Assembly: GCA_964585545.1 (NCBI GenBank)
Contig: CAZPDT010000007.1
Location: 62,001-126,000, forward strand
Length of the DNA: 64,000 bases
Source of the DNA: Brumimicrobium sp964585545
Lineage (GTDB): Bacteria > Bacteroidota > Bacteroidia > Flavobacteriales_D > Crocinitomicaceae
Reading direction: 5' to 3'
The stretch's first letter is position 1; each line of letters opens with the position of its first letter. The notes beneath the pieces were generated by a model that searched no databases, had not been told where the DNA came from, and was given only the letters and a program-made list of their open reading frames with translations. The position numbers were made by a program, and so were the translations under genes. Below are positions 8,323 to 16,904 of this stretch, piece after piece.

Positions 8323-8631
8323 TTAATTGTCTAACAAATAGATCTTTGCAGCTTTATATTTCTCTACATATTCCTTTTTATCGCTCATTTTGTACAATGC
8401 AATGTTGGCTTCCAACATATCTTGAACTTGTAGTTGCTCAAAGTATTTTTCGGCGACTATGGAATACATATAAAAACGTTGACCAATAAGTAGAATTTCT
8501 TCAAATGAAGTTGGAGACGTGATTTTGTAAAAAGACTTGCTGTCGAATCGCTTTCTATATTGAGGAAAATCCATAAGTTTGCTTTGTTGTTTGAAGAAAA
8601 CAAAATTAATGAATTTGTGTTGTAAATCCAT
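8323..8631 (-). CDS. hypothetical protein
   Basis: 102 aa, no recognised domain, no signal peptide or membrane segment. It is rich in aromatic and charged residues and looks helical in the second half (SIVAEKYFEQLQVQDMLEANIAL). It is the only substantial frame between the WYL gene and nth, and is divergent from nth with about 40 bp between starts. It could be real or a chance frame; codon usage resembles its neighbours. No function is proposed. Confidence 0.5.
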   Translation of the reverse strand: MDLQHKFINFVFFKQQSKLMDFPQYRKRFDSKSFYKITSPTSFEEILLIGQRFYMYSIVAEKYFEQLQVQDMLEANIALYKMSDKKEYVEKYKAAKIYLLDN

Positions 8632-8670
8632 AAGAATATCGGTATTGGATAATTAATATTGAAAAATGTC

Positions 8671-9318
8671 ATGACACGTAAAGAAAAAGCAGAATTTATT
8701 ATAGAAGAACTGGATAAATTGTATCCTCATCCTGCGATTCCTCTAGACCATAAGGACGATTATACATTGCTTATTGCGGTGTTATTATCGGCGCAATGTA
8801 CAGACAAAAGGGTGAATTTAGTTACACCGAATTTATTTGAAGTTGCAGATAATCCTTATGATATGGTTAAACTGTCCATTGATGAAATTCGAGAGATCAT
8901 TAAACCCTGTGGATTGTCGCCTCAGAAATCAAAAGCAATTTTTAATTTATCCCATATTTTAATTGATAAGCACAACGGGAAAGTACCCGATAACTTTGAA
9001 GATTTGGAAGAACTCCCAGGAGTAGGACACAAAACGGCTTCTGTGGTGATGTCACAAGCTTTTGGTGTGCCGGCTTTTCCAGTAGATACACATATACATC
9101 GCTTGTTGTATCGTTGGGGAATAACCAATGGAAAGAGCGTTAAGCAAACGGAAATAGATGCCAAAAAGTATTTTCCAAAGGAAACATGGAACACCTTGCA
9201 CCTACAGATTATTTATTATGGGCGAAGCCATTCCCCAGCAAGAGGACCAAGATTGAGTGTCGATTATATTACAGAGGCCATTGGAAGGAAGTCGGTATTG
9301 AAGGATTATAAGCCTTAA
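8671..9318 (+). CDS. nth: endonuclease III (DNA glycosylase/AP lyase)
   Basis: 215 aa from ATG 8671 (the TTG at 8659 is in frame but less likely). It excises oxidised pyrimidines in base-excision repair. The helix-hairpin-helix is LPGVGHKTASVV, with catalytic Lys121 and Asp139 (FPVDTHIHRL), matching E. coli Lys120/Asp138. The C-terminus is odd: the four-Cys [4Fe-4S] loop of classical Nth is replaced by YYGRSHSPARGPRLSVDY and a short tail without any Cys. Similar cluster-less forms are, to my knowledge, found in Flavobacteria, so it is probably functional. Confidence 0.95.
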   Translation: MTRKEKAEFIIEELDKLYPHPAIPLDHKDDYTLLIAVLLSAQCTDKRVNLVTPNLFEVADNPYDMVKLSIDEIREIIKPCGLSPQKSKAIFNLSHILIDKHNGKVPDNFEDLEELPGVGHKTASVVMSQAFGVPAFPVDTHIHRLLYRWGITNGKSVKQTEIDAKKYFPKETWNTLHLQIIYYGRSHSPARGPRLSVDYITEAIGRKSVLKDYKP

Positions 9319-9388
9319 TAAATTATAAAAACAGCAGTTACAAAAAACAGTAGGTTTTTATTTTCAAAAAAAGCACTACCTTTATCTT

Positions 9389-10309
9389 ATGGCAGAAAAA
9401 ATTGAACGGGAATATTTAGAACAGTTTGGAAGTCTTGAAATTCTTGCTAAACAAGTCGTAGAAGGATTTATAACCGGATTTCATAAAAGTCCTTTTCATG
9501 GATTCTCTGTAGAATTTGCCGAACACCGACTGTACAATACTGGAGAGTCTACAAAACATGTGGATTGGAAGCTCTATGCCCGTACAGAAAAGTTGTTTAC
9601 CAAGAAGTATGAAGAGGAAACCAACTTGAGGTGTCAATTTGTTTTAGATGCTTCGAGTTCAATGTATTTTCAAAATGAGGACAATTGGTCAAAAATAAAA
9701 TACAGTATTTATGGTATAGCCTCATTAATGGAAATACTAAAAAGGCAACGCGATGCTGTCGGACTATCTGTTTTTACCGATAAATTAGATCAACATACTG
9801 AGAATAAATCTTCCAATAGCCATCACCAATACTTGTATTCGGAGTTGGAAAAACTATTGTATAACTATGAACCTAAAGCATCTAAATTAACAGAGTCTAT
9901 TCAAGTATTACACGATATTGCAGAGCTTTGTCATCGGCGCAGTTTAATTGTTATTTTTTCAGATATGCTCAATGACCCTGAGCAAAGCGATGCACTTTTT
10001 GAGGCATTACAACATCTCAAACACAACAAACATGAGGTTATCTTATTTCATGTTATGGACAAAGAAAAGGAGTTAAAATTTCAACTGGAAAATCGGCCTT
10101 ACACCATGGTAGATATGGAAACTGGAGAACAAATGAAACTTGTTCCAAGAGAAATTAAAGAACACTACATTGATCAAGTTGCAGGTTACTTTAAGGAATT
10201 AAAAGATAAATGCGGAACCTATGGCATTGATTTTTTCCAACTGGATACCAATAAACCTCTAAATGAATTGTTGATACAATTTTTAAGTCGCCGTCAGAAA
10301 ATGGCTTGA
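9389..10309 (+). CDS. DUF58 / VWA-like domain protein
   Basis: 306 aa, cytosolic, no membrane segments. The family hallmark G-x-x-x-E-F-x-E-x-R-x-Y is seen as HGFSVEFAEHRLY, followed by VDWKLYARTEKLFTKKYEEE. A MIDAS-like metal site D87-x-S89-x-S91 (VLDASSSM) starts a von Willebrand A fold, with a second strand RSLIVIFSDML. DUF58 proteins normally work beside MoxR ATPases and VWA membrane proteins in the BatA/BatB or aerotolerance system; none of those genes is adjacent in this window. TACCTTTA at 9366-9373 may be the -7 box. Confidence 0.88.
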   Translation: MAEKIEREYLEQFGSLEILAKQVVEGFITGFHKSPFHGFSVEFAEHRLYNTGESTKHVDWKLYARTEKLFTKKYEEETNLRCQFVLDASSSMYFQNEDNWSKIKYSIYGIASLMEILKRQRDAVGLSVFTDKLDQHTENKSSNSHHQYLYSELEKLLYNYEPKASKLTESIQVLHDIAELCHRRSLIVIFSDMLNDPEQSDALFEALQHLKHNKHEVILFHVMDKEKELKFQLENRPYTMVDMETGEQMKLVPREIKEHYIDQVAGYFKELKDKCGTYGIDFFQLDTNKPLNELLIQFLSRRQKMA

Positions 10310-10338
10310 CCTACCTCCCAAGACATCCACTTCTTCTA

Positions 10339-11319
10339 TTAATTCTTATACGAAACCGCCTTTACTGCTTTCACTACGCGTTCAACATTCGGTAGGGCTA
10401 CATCAATTAATGTTGGAGCATAAGGAAATGGAGTATCTGTTTGAGTTACACGCATTACAGGTGCATCGAGATAATCAAATGCATACCGCTGAATATGGTA
10501 GCCTAATTCTGAAGAAATTGAACCTAAAGGATGAGATTCTTCGACAATAACACATCGGTTTGTTTTCTTGATGGATTCAACCACAGTAGCGTAATCTATT
10601 GGGCGAACTGTTCTTAAATCAACAATCTCACATTCTATTCCTTCCTTTGCTAATTCTTTTGCTGCTTTGTGGGCCACTTTAATAATTTTTCCAAAAGAAA
10701 CAATGGTCACATCATCCCCTGGTCGTTTAATATCAGCAGCACCTATTGGAATCAAGTATTCATCCTCAGGAATTTCACCTTTGTCTCCATACATTTGCTC
10801 AGACTCTAAGAAAACAATCGGGTTTTCATCACGAATGGCTGATTTTAATAGTCCTTTAGCATCATAAGGTGTAGAAGGTGTTATCACTTTCAGTCCAGGA
10901 ACATTTGCATAAAACCATTCAAAAGCTTGAGAGTGGGTTGCCGCTAATTGTCCTGCTTGTCCATTTCCTCCTCTAAAAACGATTGGACAGTGAAATTGTC
11001 CACCAGACATATACATCATTTTTGCGGCACTATTAATGATTTGATCAGAAGCCAAAAGAGCAAAATTCCAGGTCATAAACTCGATGATGGGACGCAAACC
11101 GTTCATAGAAGCACCAACACCGATTCCTGCAAAGCCAAGTTCGGCAATGGGTGTATCAATTACACGTTTTTCACCAAATTCCTCTAGCATACCTTTTGAA
11201 ACTTTGTATGCGCCGTGGTATTCAGCAACTTCTTCTCCCATAAGGAAGATGTTTTCATCGCGATGCATTTCTTCTGTCATCGCTTCATTGAGAGCTTCTC
11301 TAAATTGAACAGTTTTCAT
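10339..11319 (-). CDS. pdhB: pyruvate dehydrogenase E1 component, beta subunit
   Basis: 326 aa, the standard E1-beta length. Seen: the N-terminal REALNEAMTEEMHRDENIFL and MGEEV stretch with the conserved acidic active-site region, the FAGIGVGASMNGLRPI segment, the MSGGQFHCPIVFRGGNG cofactor-face segment, and the transketolase C-terminal domain with DLRTVRPID and VEESHPLG. With an alpha subunit encoded elsewhere it decarboxylates pyruvate and passes acetyl to the E2 lipoyl domain, feeding acetyl-CoA synthesis. A branched-chain E1-beta is possible but the pattern favours pdhB. It is monocistronic and divergent from pfkA. Confidence 0.9.
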   Translation of the reverse strand: MKTVQFREALNEAMTEEMHRDENIFLMGEEVAEYHGAYKVSKGMLEEFGEKRVIDTPIAELGFAGIGVGASMNGLRPIIEFMTWNFALLASDQIINSAAKMMYMSGGQFHCPIVFRGGNGQAGQLAATHSQAFEWFYANVPGLKVITPSTPYDAKGLLKSAIRDENPIVFLESEQMYGDKGEIPEDEYLIPIGAADIKRPGDDVTIVSFGKIIKVAHKAAKELAKEGIECEIVDLRTVRPIDYATVVESIKKTNRCVIVEESHPLGSISSELGYHIQRYAFDYLDAPVMRVTQTDTPFPYAPTLIDVALPNVERVVKAVKAVSYKN

Positions 11320-11467
11320 ATCTTAAGCTTAAATTCAACCAAGTTTAAATGTAGCGTAAAACTAAGAAATTTTACACTGATTGTTGGCAAATTTAAACTT
11401 TTTTCATTAAATTATAGGTGGATGAAAAGATTCCGCTATTTTTATATGAATTCTAAAGTATTTTATC

Positions 11468-12439
11468 ATGAAGAAAATAGGAATTATTACTTCTGGAGGG
11501 GACGCTCCCGGGATGAATGCAGCCATAAGAGCAATTGCTAAATCAGCTATTCACAACGGGGTGCAGCCTGTAGGAGTGATGAGTGGATTTGAGGGATTAA
11601 TGAAAGGTGACTTTAAGAATTTAAGTTATGCCGATGTAGACAATATCATTCAACGAGGAGGAACAATTCTCGGAACGGCAAGGTGTTCTGAATTTGAAAC
11701 CAAAGAAGGCCGTAAAATAGCGATAGATCAGTTGTTAAAAGCCCAAATTGAAGGACTGGTAATTATTGGAGGTGATGGCTCGTTTCGAGGAGGACATGAA
11801 TTGTCGACAGAAACGGGAATTCAAATTGTTGGAATTCCAGGCACTATAGATAATGATTTATATGGAACAGAATCGACAATTGGCTATGATACGGCCTTAA
11901 ATACAATTGTATGTGCTGTTGATAATATTCGGGATACAGCATCCTCTCAGAAACGCATTTTTTTTATTGAGGTAATGGGACGAAACTCTGGATTTTTAGC
12001 TTTAAATTCTGCAATAGCATCTGGAGCAGAATCAGTTCTGATTCCCGAAGTGGTTACTAATATTGAAGATTTGGCGAATGAAATAAGGAGTCAAAATAAA
12101 GGGAGAAGAAGCAGTATTATTATTGTTGCAGAAGGAGAGGAGGAAGGTGGTGCAATGGATATTATGCGAAAAATTAAACCTTATTTACCCAATTTTCAAT
12201 TGAGGACAACAATTCTAGGACACATTCAACGGGGAGGAGCTCCTTCTTATTTTGACCGTGCATTAGCAACGCGTTCGGGCGTGCTTGCTGTTGAGCTCTT
12301 ACTGGAAGGGAAATCAAAAATTATGGTTGGTTACTCGGGTGATGAATTAATTACAATCCCGCTAAAAGATACTTTCGAAAAACATGTTATCCCAAAATTA
12401 GAGAAGGAGGATATTCTCAAAAAACTTTTAACAAAATAA
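11468..12439 (+). CDS. pfkA: ATP-dependent 6-phosphofructokinase
   Basis: 323 aa. It phosphorylates fructose 6-phosphate in glycolysis. Seen: SGGDAPGMNAAIRA at the N-terminus, GGDGS at residues 101-105 (the Gly at position 104 is the ATP-type signature rather than the Asp of pyrophosphate-dependent enzymes), the catalytic TIDND at 126-130, MGRNSGFLA, and LGHIQRGGAPS near the C-terminus. It is divergent from pdhB across a 148-bp region that must hold both promoters; no consensus box is obvious there. Confidence 0.97.
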   Translation: MKKIGIITSGGDAPGMNAAIRAIAKSAIHNGVQPVGVMSGFEGLMKGDFKNLSYADVDNIIQRGGTILGTARCSEFETKEGRKIAIDQLLKAQIEGLVIIGGDGSFRGGHELSTETGIQIVGIPGTIDNDLYGTESTIGYDTALNTIVCAVDNIRDTASSQKRIFFIEVMGRNSGFLALNSAIASGAESVLIPEVVTNIEDLANEIRSQNKGRRSSIIIVAEGEEEGGAMDIMRKIKPYLPNFQLRTTILGHIQRGGAPSYFDRALATRSGVLAVELLLEGKSKIMVGYSGDELITIPLKDTFEKHVIPKLEKEDILKKLLTK

Positions 12440-12476
12440 ACACGCCACACGTCAGATTGAGTGCCGCAGCGATGCA

Positions 12477-12546
12477 GAGCGGGAGTGAATGAACAGAATG
12501 AGGGAAAACGGTGGATAAACTTCGCTTTCGCTCTTTGCTCCCGCTC
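12477..12546. repeat. inverted repeat between convergent genes
   Basis: GAGCGGGAG (12477-12485) and CTCCCGCTC (12538-12546) are exact 9-bp inverted arms around a 52-nt loop, unusually GC-rich for this region. A second small dyad GGGTTAAAACCC (12547-12558) follows at once, before a T-run. It lies between the convergent pfkA and antiporter ends and may serve as a terminator or be a remnant of a dispersed intergenic repeat. Confidence 0.5.
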
Positions 12547-12562
12547 GGGTTAAAACCCTTTT

Positions 12563-14743
12563 CTATTCTTCTCTTTTTTCATCTTCTTCGGCTCTAAACA
12601 TTGAACCAATTCCTTTACCAAGTTTTTGTACCACGTCAATTCCTTTTGTTAAAGGCACAGATGAGATGTCACCATATTGACTGTCAATGACCTCGTCAAA
12701 ATGTTGTGGGTAAATAACAAAGCGACTGTTCGCTTCAAAGTACTTATCGAGTTTTGTAGGCAATTGATCCAATATTCTCATGTACGATTTGGCACCTTTT
12801 CTTGCTGAAACAAGAACAAAAATATCCTCTTTTGTAATGTCTCTTGATAGAATTAGAAAATCTTCCCAATCTTCAAAGTGCTTTGTAGTTGTTGTATTGG
12901 AAATTTTGCCTTTCTTGAATAATTTTAGAATTGCCTCTTCTGTTGCTTTGTTGCAATAAAGTTGGACAGGAATACTCAATTCTTGCGCCAAGATTCCAAA
13001 TTTATTAACCCAAATGCTAAAACCTTTCTCACGTTCAGATAAAGGAGGAGCAGCAATAACAAGTTTTTTGTGTGTTGCCAAAGGCTTCTCTATACGACAT
13101 ACAAATGTTGTTTTGTATGTTTTTCTTAAGATATCATTTATTTTTTCTCCGATGAGTTTATCAAAAAAACCAGCCCGATGTGGCCAGCCAAGAATAATTA
13201 TATCTGTCATTATTTCTCTTGATATTCTTGAAATACCATTTGCTGCATTGTGGTCGATTGTGGTAAGAATTTCAGTTTTGGTTTCTGTTGCTGATGCCTC
13301 ATGCACAAAGTTGTCTAACTTATTTCTCGCTTTTAGGATATTGTCTTCAGCCTCTGCATTATTGGAAACTACTGTAAGTACTGAAATAGGATTGGGTGAT
13401 TTCTTGTCTTTAATTAGACTTGCAAACTCCAGTAATCGTTCAATTTTATTAATATTGTCTATTGGTAATAGTATCTGTTCACTTGATGCGCCACTCGATT
13501 CGGCAAGTCCTTCCACGTCATTTTCCGATTCAATGACAATTTTTTTACTTGCTTTTTCTGTCACAAAAGAAGCCACAATACAGGTAACTAAAATCAGTAA
13601 TACGGTTCCATTCAGGATGTTGTCATCCAAAATTCCAGCTTCATGTCCTACAACAATAATCGCCAAGGTAGCAGCAGCATGGGCACTGCTCAATCCAAAG
13701 ATTAAATTTCCTTGTGCTTTTGAGAACTTAAAAACAACCTGGGTAAATTTTGCTGCCAACCATTTTCCAGTTAAGGCTACAATTGTAAGTGTTGCTGCAA
13801 TAATAATGGCAAACCACCCTGTAAATATTACACTGACATCAACGATCATTCCAACGCTAATAAAGAAGAAAGGAATAAATAATGAATTCCCAAGGAACTC
13901 AATACGATTCATTAATGCCGAGGAGTTTGGAATCAATCTGTTTAATGCAAGTCCTGCAAAGAATGCCCCGATAATTGATTCTAAACCAGATATCTCAGAT
14001 AAAAAGGCAGCAAGAAAAACAACGGCGAGAACAAAGATATAATGTTGGTGTTTCTCACTCGAAAATTTTCTAAAAAACCATTTGGTAATTCTTGGAATAA
14101 TTAAGAACATAAAAGCTGAAAACAACGCAATGCTTATGCCCAATCGAATCCAAAATTCTTGAGATAATCCACCGTCATGGGAACCAACAATTACTGCTAA
14201 GAGGATTAAAACAGCTGTATCTGTTAACATTGTTCCACCTACTGTAATGGCTACTGCTGTATTTTTCGATATCCCCAATTTACTCACAATTGGATAGGTG
14301 ACCAGCGTGTGTGTTCCAAACATACTCGCTGTTAACAAGGCGGCCTCCATTGTAATGTTTCCATCCCAGTTTCCCAGAACGTAGTAGTAGACGGGAAATC
14401 CAATCCCCAAAGGAATTAAAAATGTGAAAATTCCAAAGAATATACTTTTAAAACGATGGGCTTTAAACTGGTTCAAATCTAAATCTAACCCTGCAATAAA
14501 CATGATATAGAGTAGTCCGATTGTGGAGAACAACTGAACAGCAGAGTCGTTTTCTAATACTCCAAATCCTTTGGGACCAATCACAATTCCAGCAATAATT
14601 AACCCTATGATTCCAGGTATATTTAACTTCTTCAATACAATAGGAGCCAGAAGTATAATAAATAAAATCAAAGAAAATACAATGATTGGATTGTGCAATG
14701 GAATGTGAAAATGCTCTAAAATTTCGTTGAAAAATTCAATCAT
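12563..14743 (-). CDS. CPA2-family cation/proton antiporter with Usp-like C-terminus
   Basis: 726 aa inner-membrane protein. The first about 390 residues hold some 12 hydrophobic segments of the Na+/H+ exchanger fold (GLIIAGIVIGPKGFGVLEN, FIAGLDLDL, SMFGTHTLVTYPIV, GAFFAGLALNRLIP). From about residue 420 on a cytoplasmic region resembles tandem universal stress protein domains (EQILLPIDNINKIERLLEFA, IIILGWPHRAGFFDKLIG, LVIAAPP). Proteins of this layout move Na+ or K+ against H+ and may sense nucleotides through the Usp part. It is monocistronic. The transported ion is not determinable. Confidence 0.9.
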   Translation of the reverse strand: MIEFFNEILEHFHIPLHNPIIVFSLILFIILLAPIVLKKLNIPGIIGLIIAGIVIGPKGFGVLENDSAVQLFSTIGLLYIMFIAGLDLDLNQFKAHRFKSIFFGIFTFLIPLGIGFPVYYYVLGNWDGNITMEAALLTASMFGTHTLVTYPIVSKLGISKNTAVAITVGGTMLTDTAVLILLAVIVGSHDGGLSQEFWIRLGISIALFSAFMFLIIPRITKWFFRKFSSEKHQHYIFVLAVVFLAAFLSEISGLESIIGAFFAGLALNRLIPNSSALMNRIEFLGNSLFIPFFFISVGMIVDVSVIFTGWFAIIIAATLTIVALTGKWLAAKFTQVVFKFSKAQGNLIFGLSSAHAAATLAIIVVGHEAGILDDNILNGTVLLILVTCIVASFVTEKASKKIVIESENDVEGLAESSGASSEQILLPIDNINKIERLLEFASLIKDKKSPNPISVLTVVSNNAEAEDNILKARNKLDNFVHEASATETKTEILTTIDHNAANGISRISREIMTDIIILGWPHRAGFFDKLIGEKINDILRKTYKTTFVCRIEKPLATHKKLVIAAPPLSEREKGFSIWVNKFGILAQELSIPVQLYCNKATEEAILKLFKKGKISNTTTTKHFEDWEDFLILSRDITKEDIFVLVSARKGAKSYMRILDQLPTKLDKYFEANSRFVIYPQHFDEVIDSQYGDISSVPLTKGIDVVQKLGKGIGSMFRAEEDEKREE

Positions 14744-14852
14744 GCTTGTATAAATTGGTTGTCTATTCGCTCTAAATTAAGTTTTCAAAAATAATAAATT
14801 AATCTATTGAGAATCATTTTTTTTTATGAGAATAGATAAAATGAGGCGAGTT

Positions 14853-15179
14853 TTAGTGTAATTTCTTGTTGGATTTATGGCGTTTCTTGTCTCTTTCTGT
14901 TTTTTTCTTCAGATTTTTATATAAAGCGTGTTCCAAATCTACTCCTGTTTGATTGGCAATACATGTTAAAACAAAAAGAACATCTGCCAACTCATCGCCC
15001 AGGTCTTTGTTCTTATCCGAATCTTTTTCACTTTGTTCTCCGTATCGGCGCGACATTATTCGGGCAACCTCTCCAACTTCTTCCATTAAAACAGCAGTAT
15101 TGGTCAATTCATCAAAATAGCGAACGCCGTATTCCTTAATCCAATCATCAACCTTGGTTTGTAGTTCTGAAATGGTCAT
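14853..15179 (-). CDS. MazG-like nucleotide pyrophosphohydrolase
   Basis: 108 aa all-alpha NTP pyrophosphatase of the MazG superfamily. The metal-binding motif is E33-E-x-x-E37 (MEEVGEVARIM) and E63-x-x-D66 (GDELADVLFVL). It probably hydrolyses aberrant or excess (d)NTPs. The C-terminus is a Lys-rich tail (KKKTERDKKRHKSNKK). Its start overlaps the end of dtd by one base, so it is coupled to rsgA-dtd in a small operon. Confidence 0.9.
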   Translation of the reverse strand: MTISELQTKVDDWIKEYGVRYFDELTNTAVLMEEVGEVARIMSRRYGEQSEKDSDKNKDLGDELADVLFVLTCIANQTGVDLEHALYKNLKKKTERDKKRHKSNKKLH

Positions 15180-15631
15180 TATTCTTTGTTTTTTGTGTCA
15201 ATAATTATTGTTACGGGACCGTCGTTGACTAATGAAACTTGCATGTCAGCACCAAACTTCCCGCTTTCTACAGCACACCCACTTGTTATTTCTAACATTT
15301 GTTTGAATTTTTCATAAACAGGAACTGCGATATCTGGTTTTGCTGCATGAATAAAACTTGGGCGGTTGCCTTTTTTGGTCTTAGCGTGGAGTGTAAATTG
15401 AGAAATAACGAGAAAAGAGCCGTTGACATCTTTGATGTCGTGATTCATTTTGCCTTCTTCATCTGAAAATATTCTGAGTGCACTTATTTTTCTACAGAGC
15501 CAATCTATATCTTCATCACTGTCCTCATTTTCTATGCCCACAAAGACCACCAATCCTTTATCAATTTCACCACTTACTTCATTGTCGATTGTTACACTTG
15601 CTTTTGTTGTTCTTTGAATAACTACTCTCAT
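15179..15631 (-). CDS. dtd: D-aminoacyl-tRNA deacylase
   Basis: 150 aa, typical length. It removes D-amino acids (and Gly mis-charged on tRNA-Ala) from tRNA. The active-site SQFT motif is at residues 77-80 with TLHAKTKKGNRPSF, and the cross-subunit Gly-Pro motif is at 138-139 (NDGPVTIIID). It acts as a homodimer in the cytoplasm. It lies 11 bp downstream of rsgA and overlaps the MazG-like gene, forming a three-gene translation-quality and nucleotide-cleaning operon. Confidence 0.96.
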   Translation of the reverse strand: MRVVIQRTTKASVTIDNEVSGEIDKGLVVFVGIENEDSDEDIDWLCRKISALRIFSDEEGKMNHDIKDVNGSFLVISQFTLHAKTKKGNRPSFIHAAKPDIAVPVYEKFKQMLEITSGCAVESGKFGADMQVSLVNDGPVTIIIDTKNKE

Positions 15632-15642
15632 ATTGTTTTGTT

Positions 15643-16569
15643 TTATCTGTATTTTTCGGTTTGATTTTCCATCATTAGGTTAATATACGAATCATATCGA
15701 GAAGGATGAATATCGCCTTCTTCTACTGCTTCTTTTACAGCACATTGAGGTTCGTTTATATGTTGACAGTTGTTGTATTTACATTGATTCATTAAATTTC
15801 GCATTTCAGGAAAATAGTGATTGATTACTTTTTTGTCAAAATCAACTACACCAAAGGCTTTTATTCCAGGTGTATCAATAATGTATCCGCCTGTTTTCAA
15901 CTTGTGCATCTCTGCAAAAGTGGTGGTGTGCTGCCCTTGAAGATGGTGTGTTGAAATTTGGGTTGTTTTAAGGTTCAAATCTTTATCTAAAGCATTGATT
16001 AAAGTACTTTTTCCTGTTCCACTATTGCCCGCTAACATGACTCGCTTCCCTTTAATTTCATCTCTTAAAAAGTCGATATTTGTTTGTTCTAAGGCTGATA
16101 ATTTTTCACAGGGATATCCAATACTTTCATAAATATTGATGATTTCATCAACCAAGGGGAGGTGCTCTTCAAAATACAAGTCCATTTTATTAAATAACAA
16201 AGTTGCGGGAATTCGATACGCTTCTGTGGTAACCAAAAAACGGTCGATAAAAGTCAAGTGGGTCTCAGGTGCAACAAGCGTAACCAAAAGATATGCCCTG
16301 TCCACATTAGCTGCCAAAATATGTATTTGTTTTGACAAATTAATTGACTTTCTAATAATATAATTTTCTCTTGGAAGAATTTCGGTAATGACAGCTGATT
16401 CATTTTCATTAACATCCACTATAACATTATCTCCTACAGCCACAGGATTGGTGCTCTTTGCACCTTTAAGGCGAATTTTGCCACGAATGCCAGATGCAAT
16501 AATCTTTCCATTATCCAATTCAATAATGTAATCTTTTCCCATTGATTTGAGTACCTTTCCTCTTTCCAA
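15643..16569 (-). CDS. rsgA: ribosome small subunit-dependent GTPase A
   Basis: 308 aa. It is a circularly permuted GTPase that checks late 30S maturation. The N-terminal OB fold is followed by G4 (NKMD, 127-130), then G1 (GNSGTGKST, 181-189) and G3 (DTPGI, 232-236), the diagnostic permuted order. The C-terminal zinc site has Cys263, Cys268, His270 and Cys276. The start is a TTG; alignment of KVLKSMGKDYIIE to the usual RsgA beginning favours it over the internal ATG at 16542. First gene of the rsgA-dtd-mazG unit. Confidence 0.95.
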   Translation of the reverse strand: MERGKVLKSMGKDYIIELDNGKIIASGIRGKIRLKGAKSTNPVAVGDNVIVDVNENESAVITEILPRENYIIRKSINLSKQIHILAANVDRAYLLVTLVAPETHLTFIDRFLVTTEAYRIPATLLFNKMDLYFEEHLPLVDEIINIYESIGYPCEKLSALEQTNIDFLRDEIKGKRVMLAGNSGTGKSTLINALDKDLNLKTTQISTHHLQGQHTTTFAEMHKLKTGGYIIDTPGIKAFGVVDFDKKVINHYFPEMRNLMNQCKYNNCQHINEPQCAVKEAVEEGDIHPSRYDSYINLMMENQTEKYR

Positions 16570-16644
16570 AATTCTAATTTAAAATCTTTGAATCAAAGGT
16601 AAATAAAAAAATAGAGAGTGGGGTGAGTGTTGGATAATGGAAAG

Positions 16645-16800
16645 TTATTCATTTATAAGATTGTCTTTGGATATAAGTTCTCCGCTTACACTCTTTACGG
16701 TATAGATATAGATTCCTTTTTTAAGAATTGTTTTTATCTTATTGTCTGTGCTATTATTAACAAACATCAAATCCGAAAAAAAAATCCTGCCTTCCAATAT
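16645..16800 (-). pseudogene. orphan T9SS type A sorting-domain fragment
   Basis: The minus strand has no start but reads SDLMFVNNSTDNKIKTIL, then KKGIYIYTVKSVSGELISKD and NLINE before a TAA at 16645-16647. The L-x-K-G-I-Y-I-Y-x-V pattern followed by a Lys-containing tail is the closing half of a type A C-terminal sorting domain. No gene body precedes it: the upstream sequence is the promoter region of the divergent SGNH hydrolase. I read it as a fossil of a lost secreted protein. Confidence 0.6.
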
Positions 16801-16904
16801 GATACTTTCTCTTTTGCACTTCAAAAAATTATCATAAAACTTTTTCCTTATCCTTCACTTTTTTGTATTTTAGAAAAAATTTAGGAATAAAAAGAACACC
16901 TCTT

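Noticed and set aside
8457..8672. Minus-strand 71-codon frame overlapping the hypothetical gene at 8323-8631
   Set aside because: It has no domain, overlaps the start of nth and is in a different frame from the longer candidate.
13014..14042. Plus-strand frame of 342 codons
   Set aside because: It is antisense to the antiporter gene and reads as low-complexity Ser/Ile/Thr sequence, as expected for a shadow of membrane helices.
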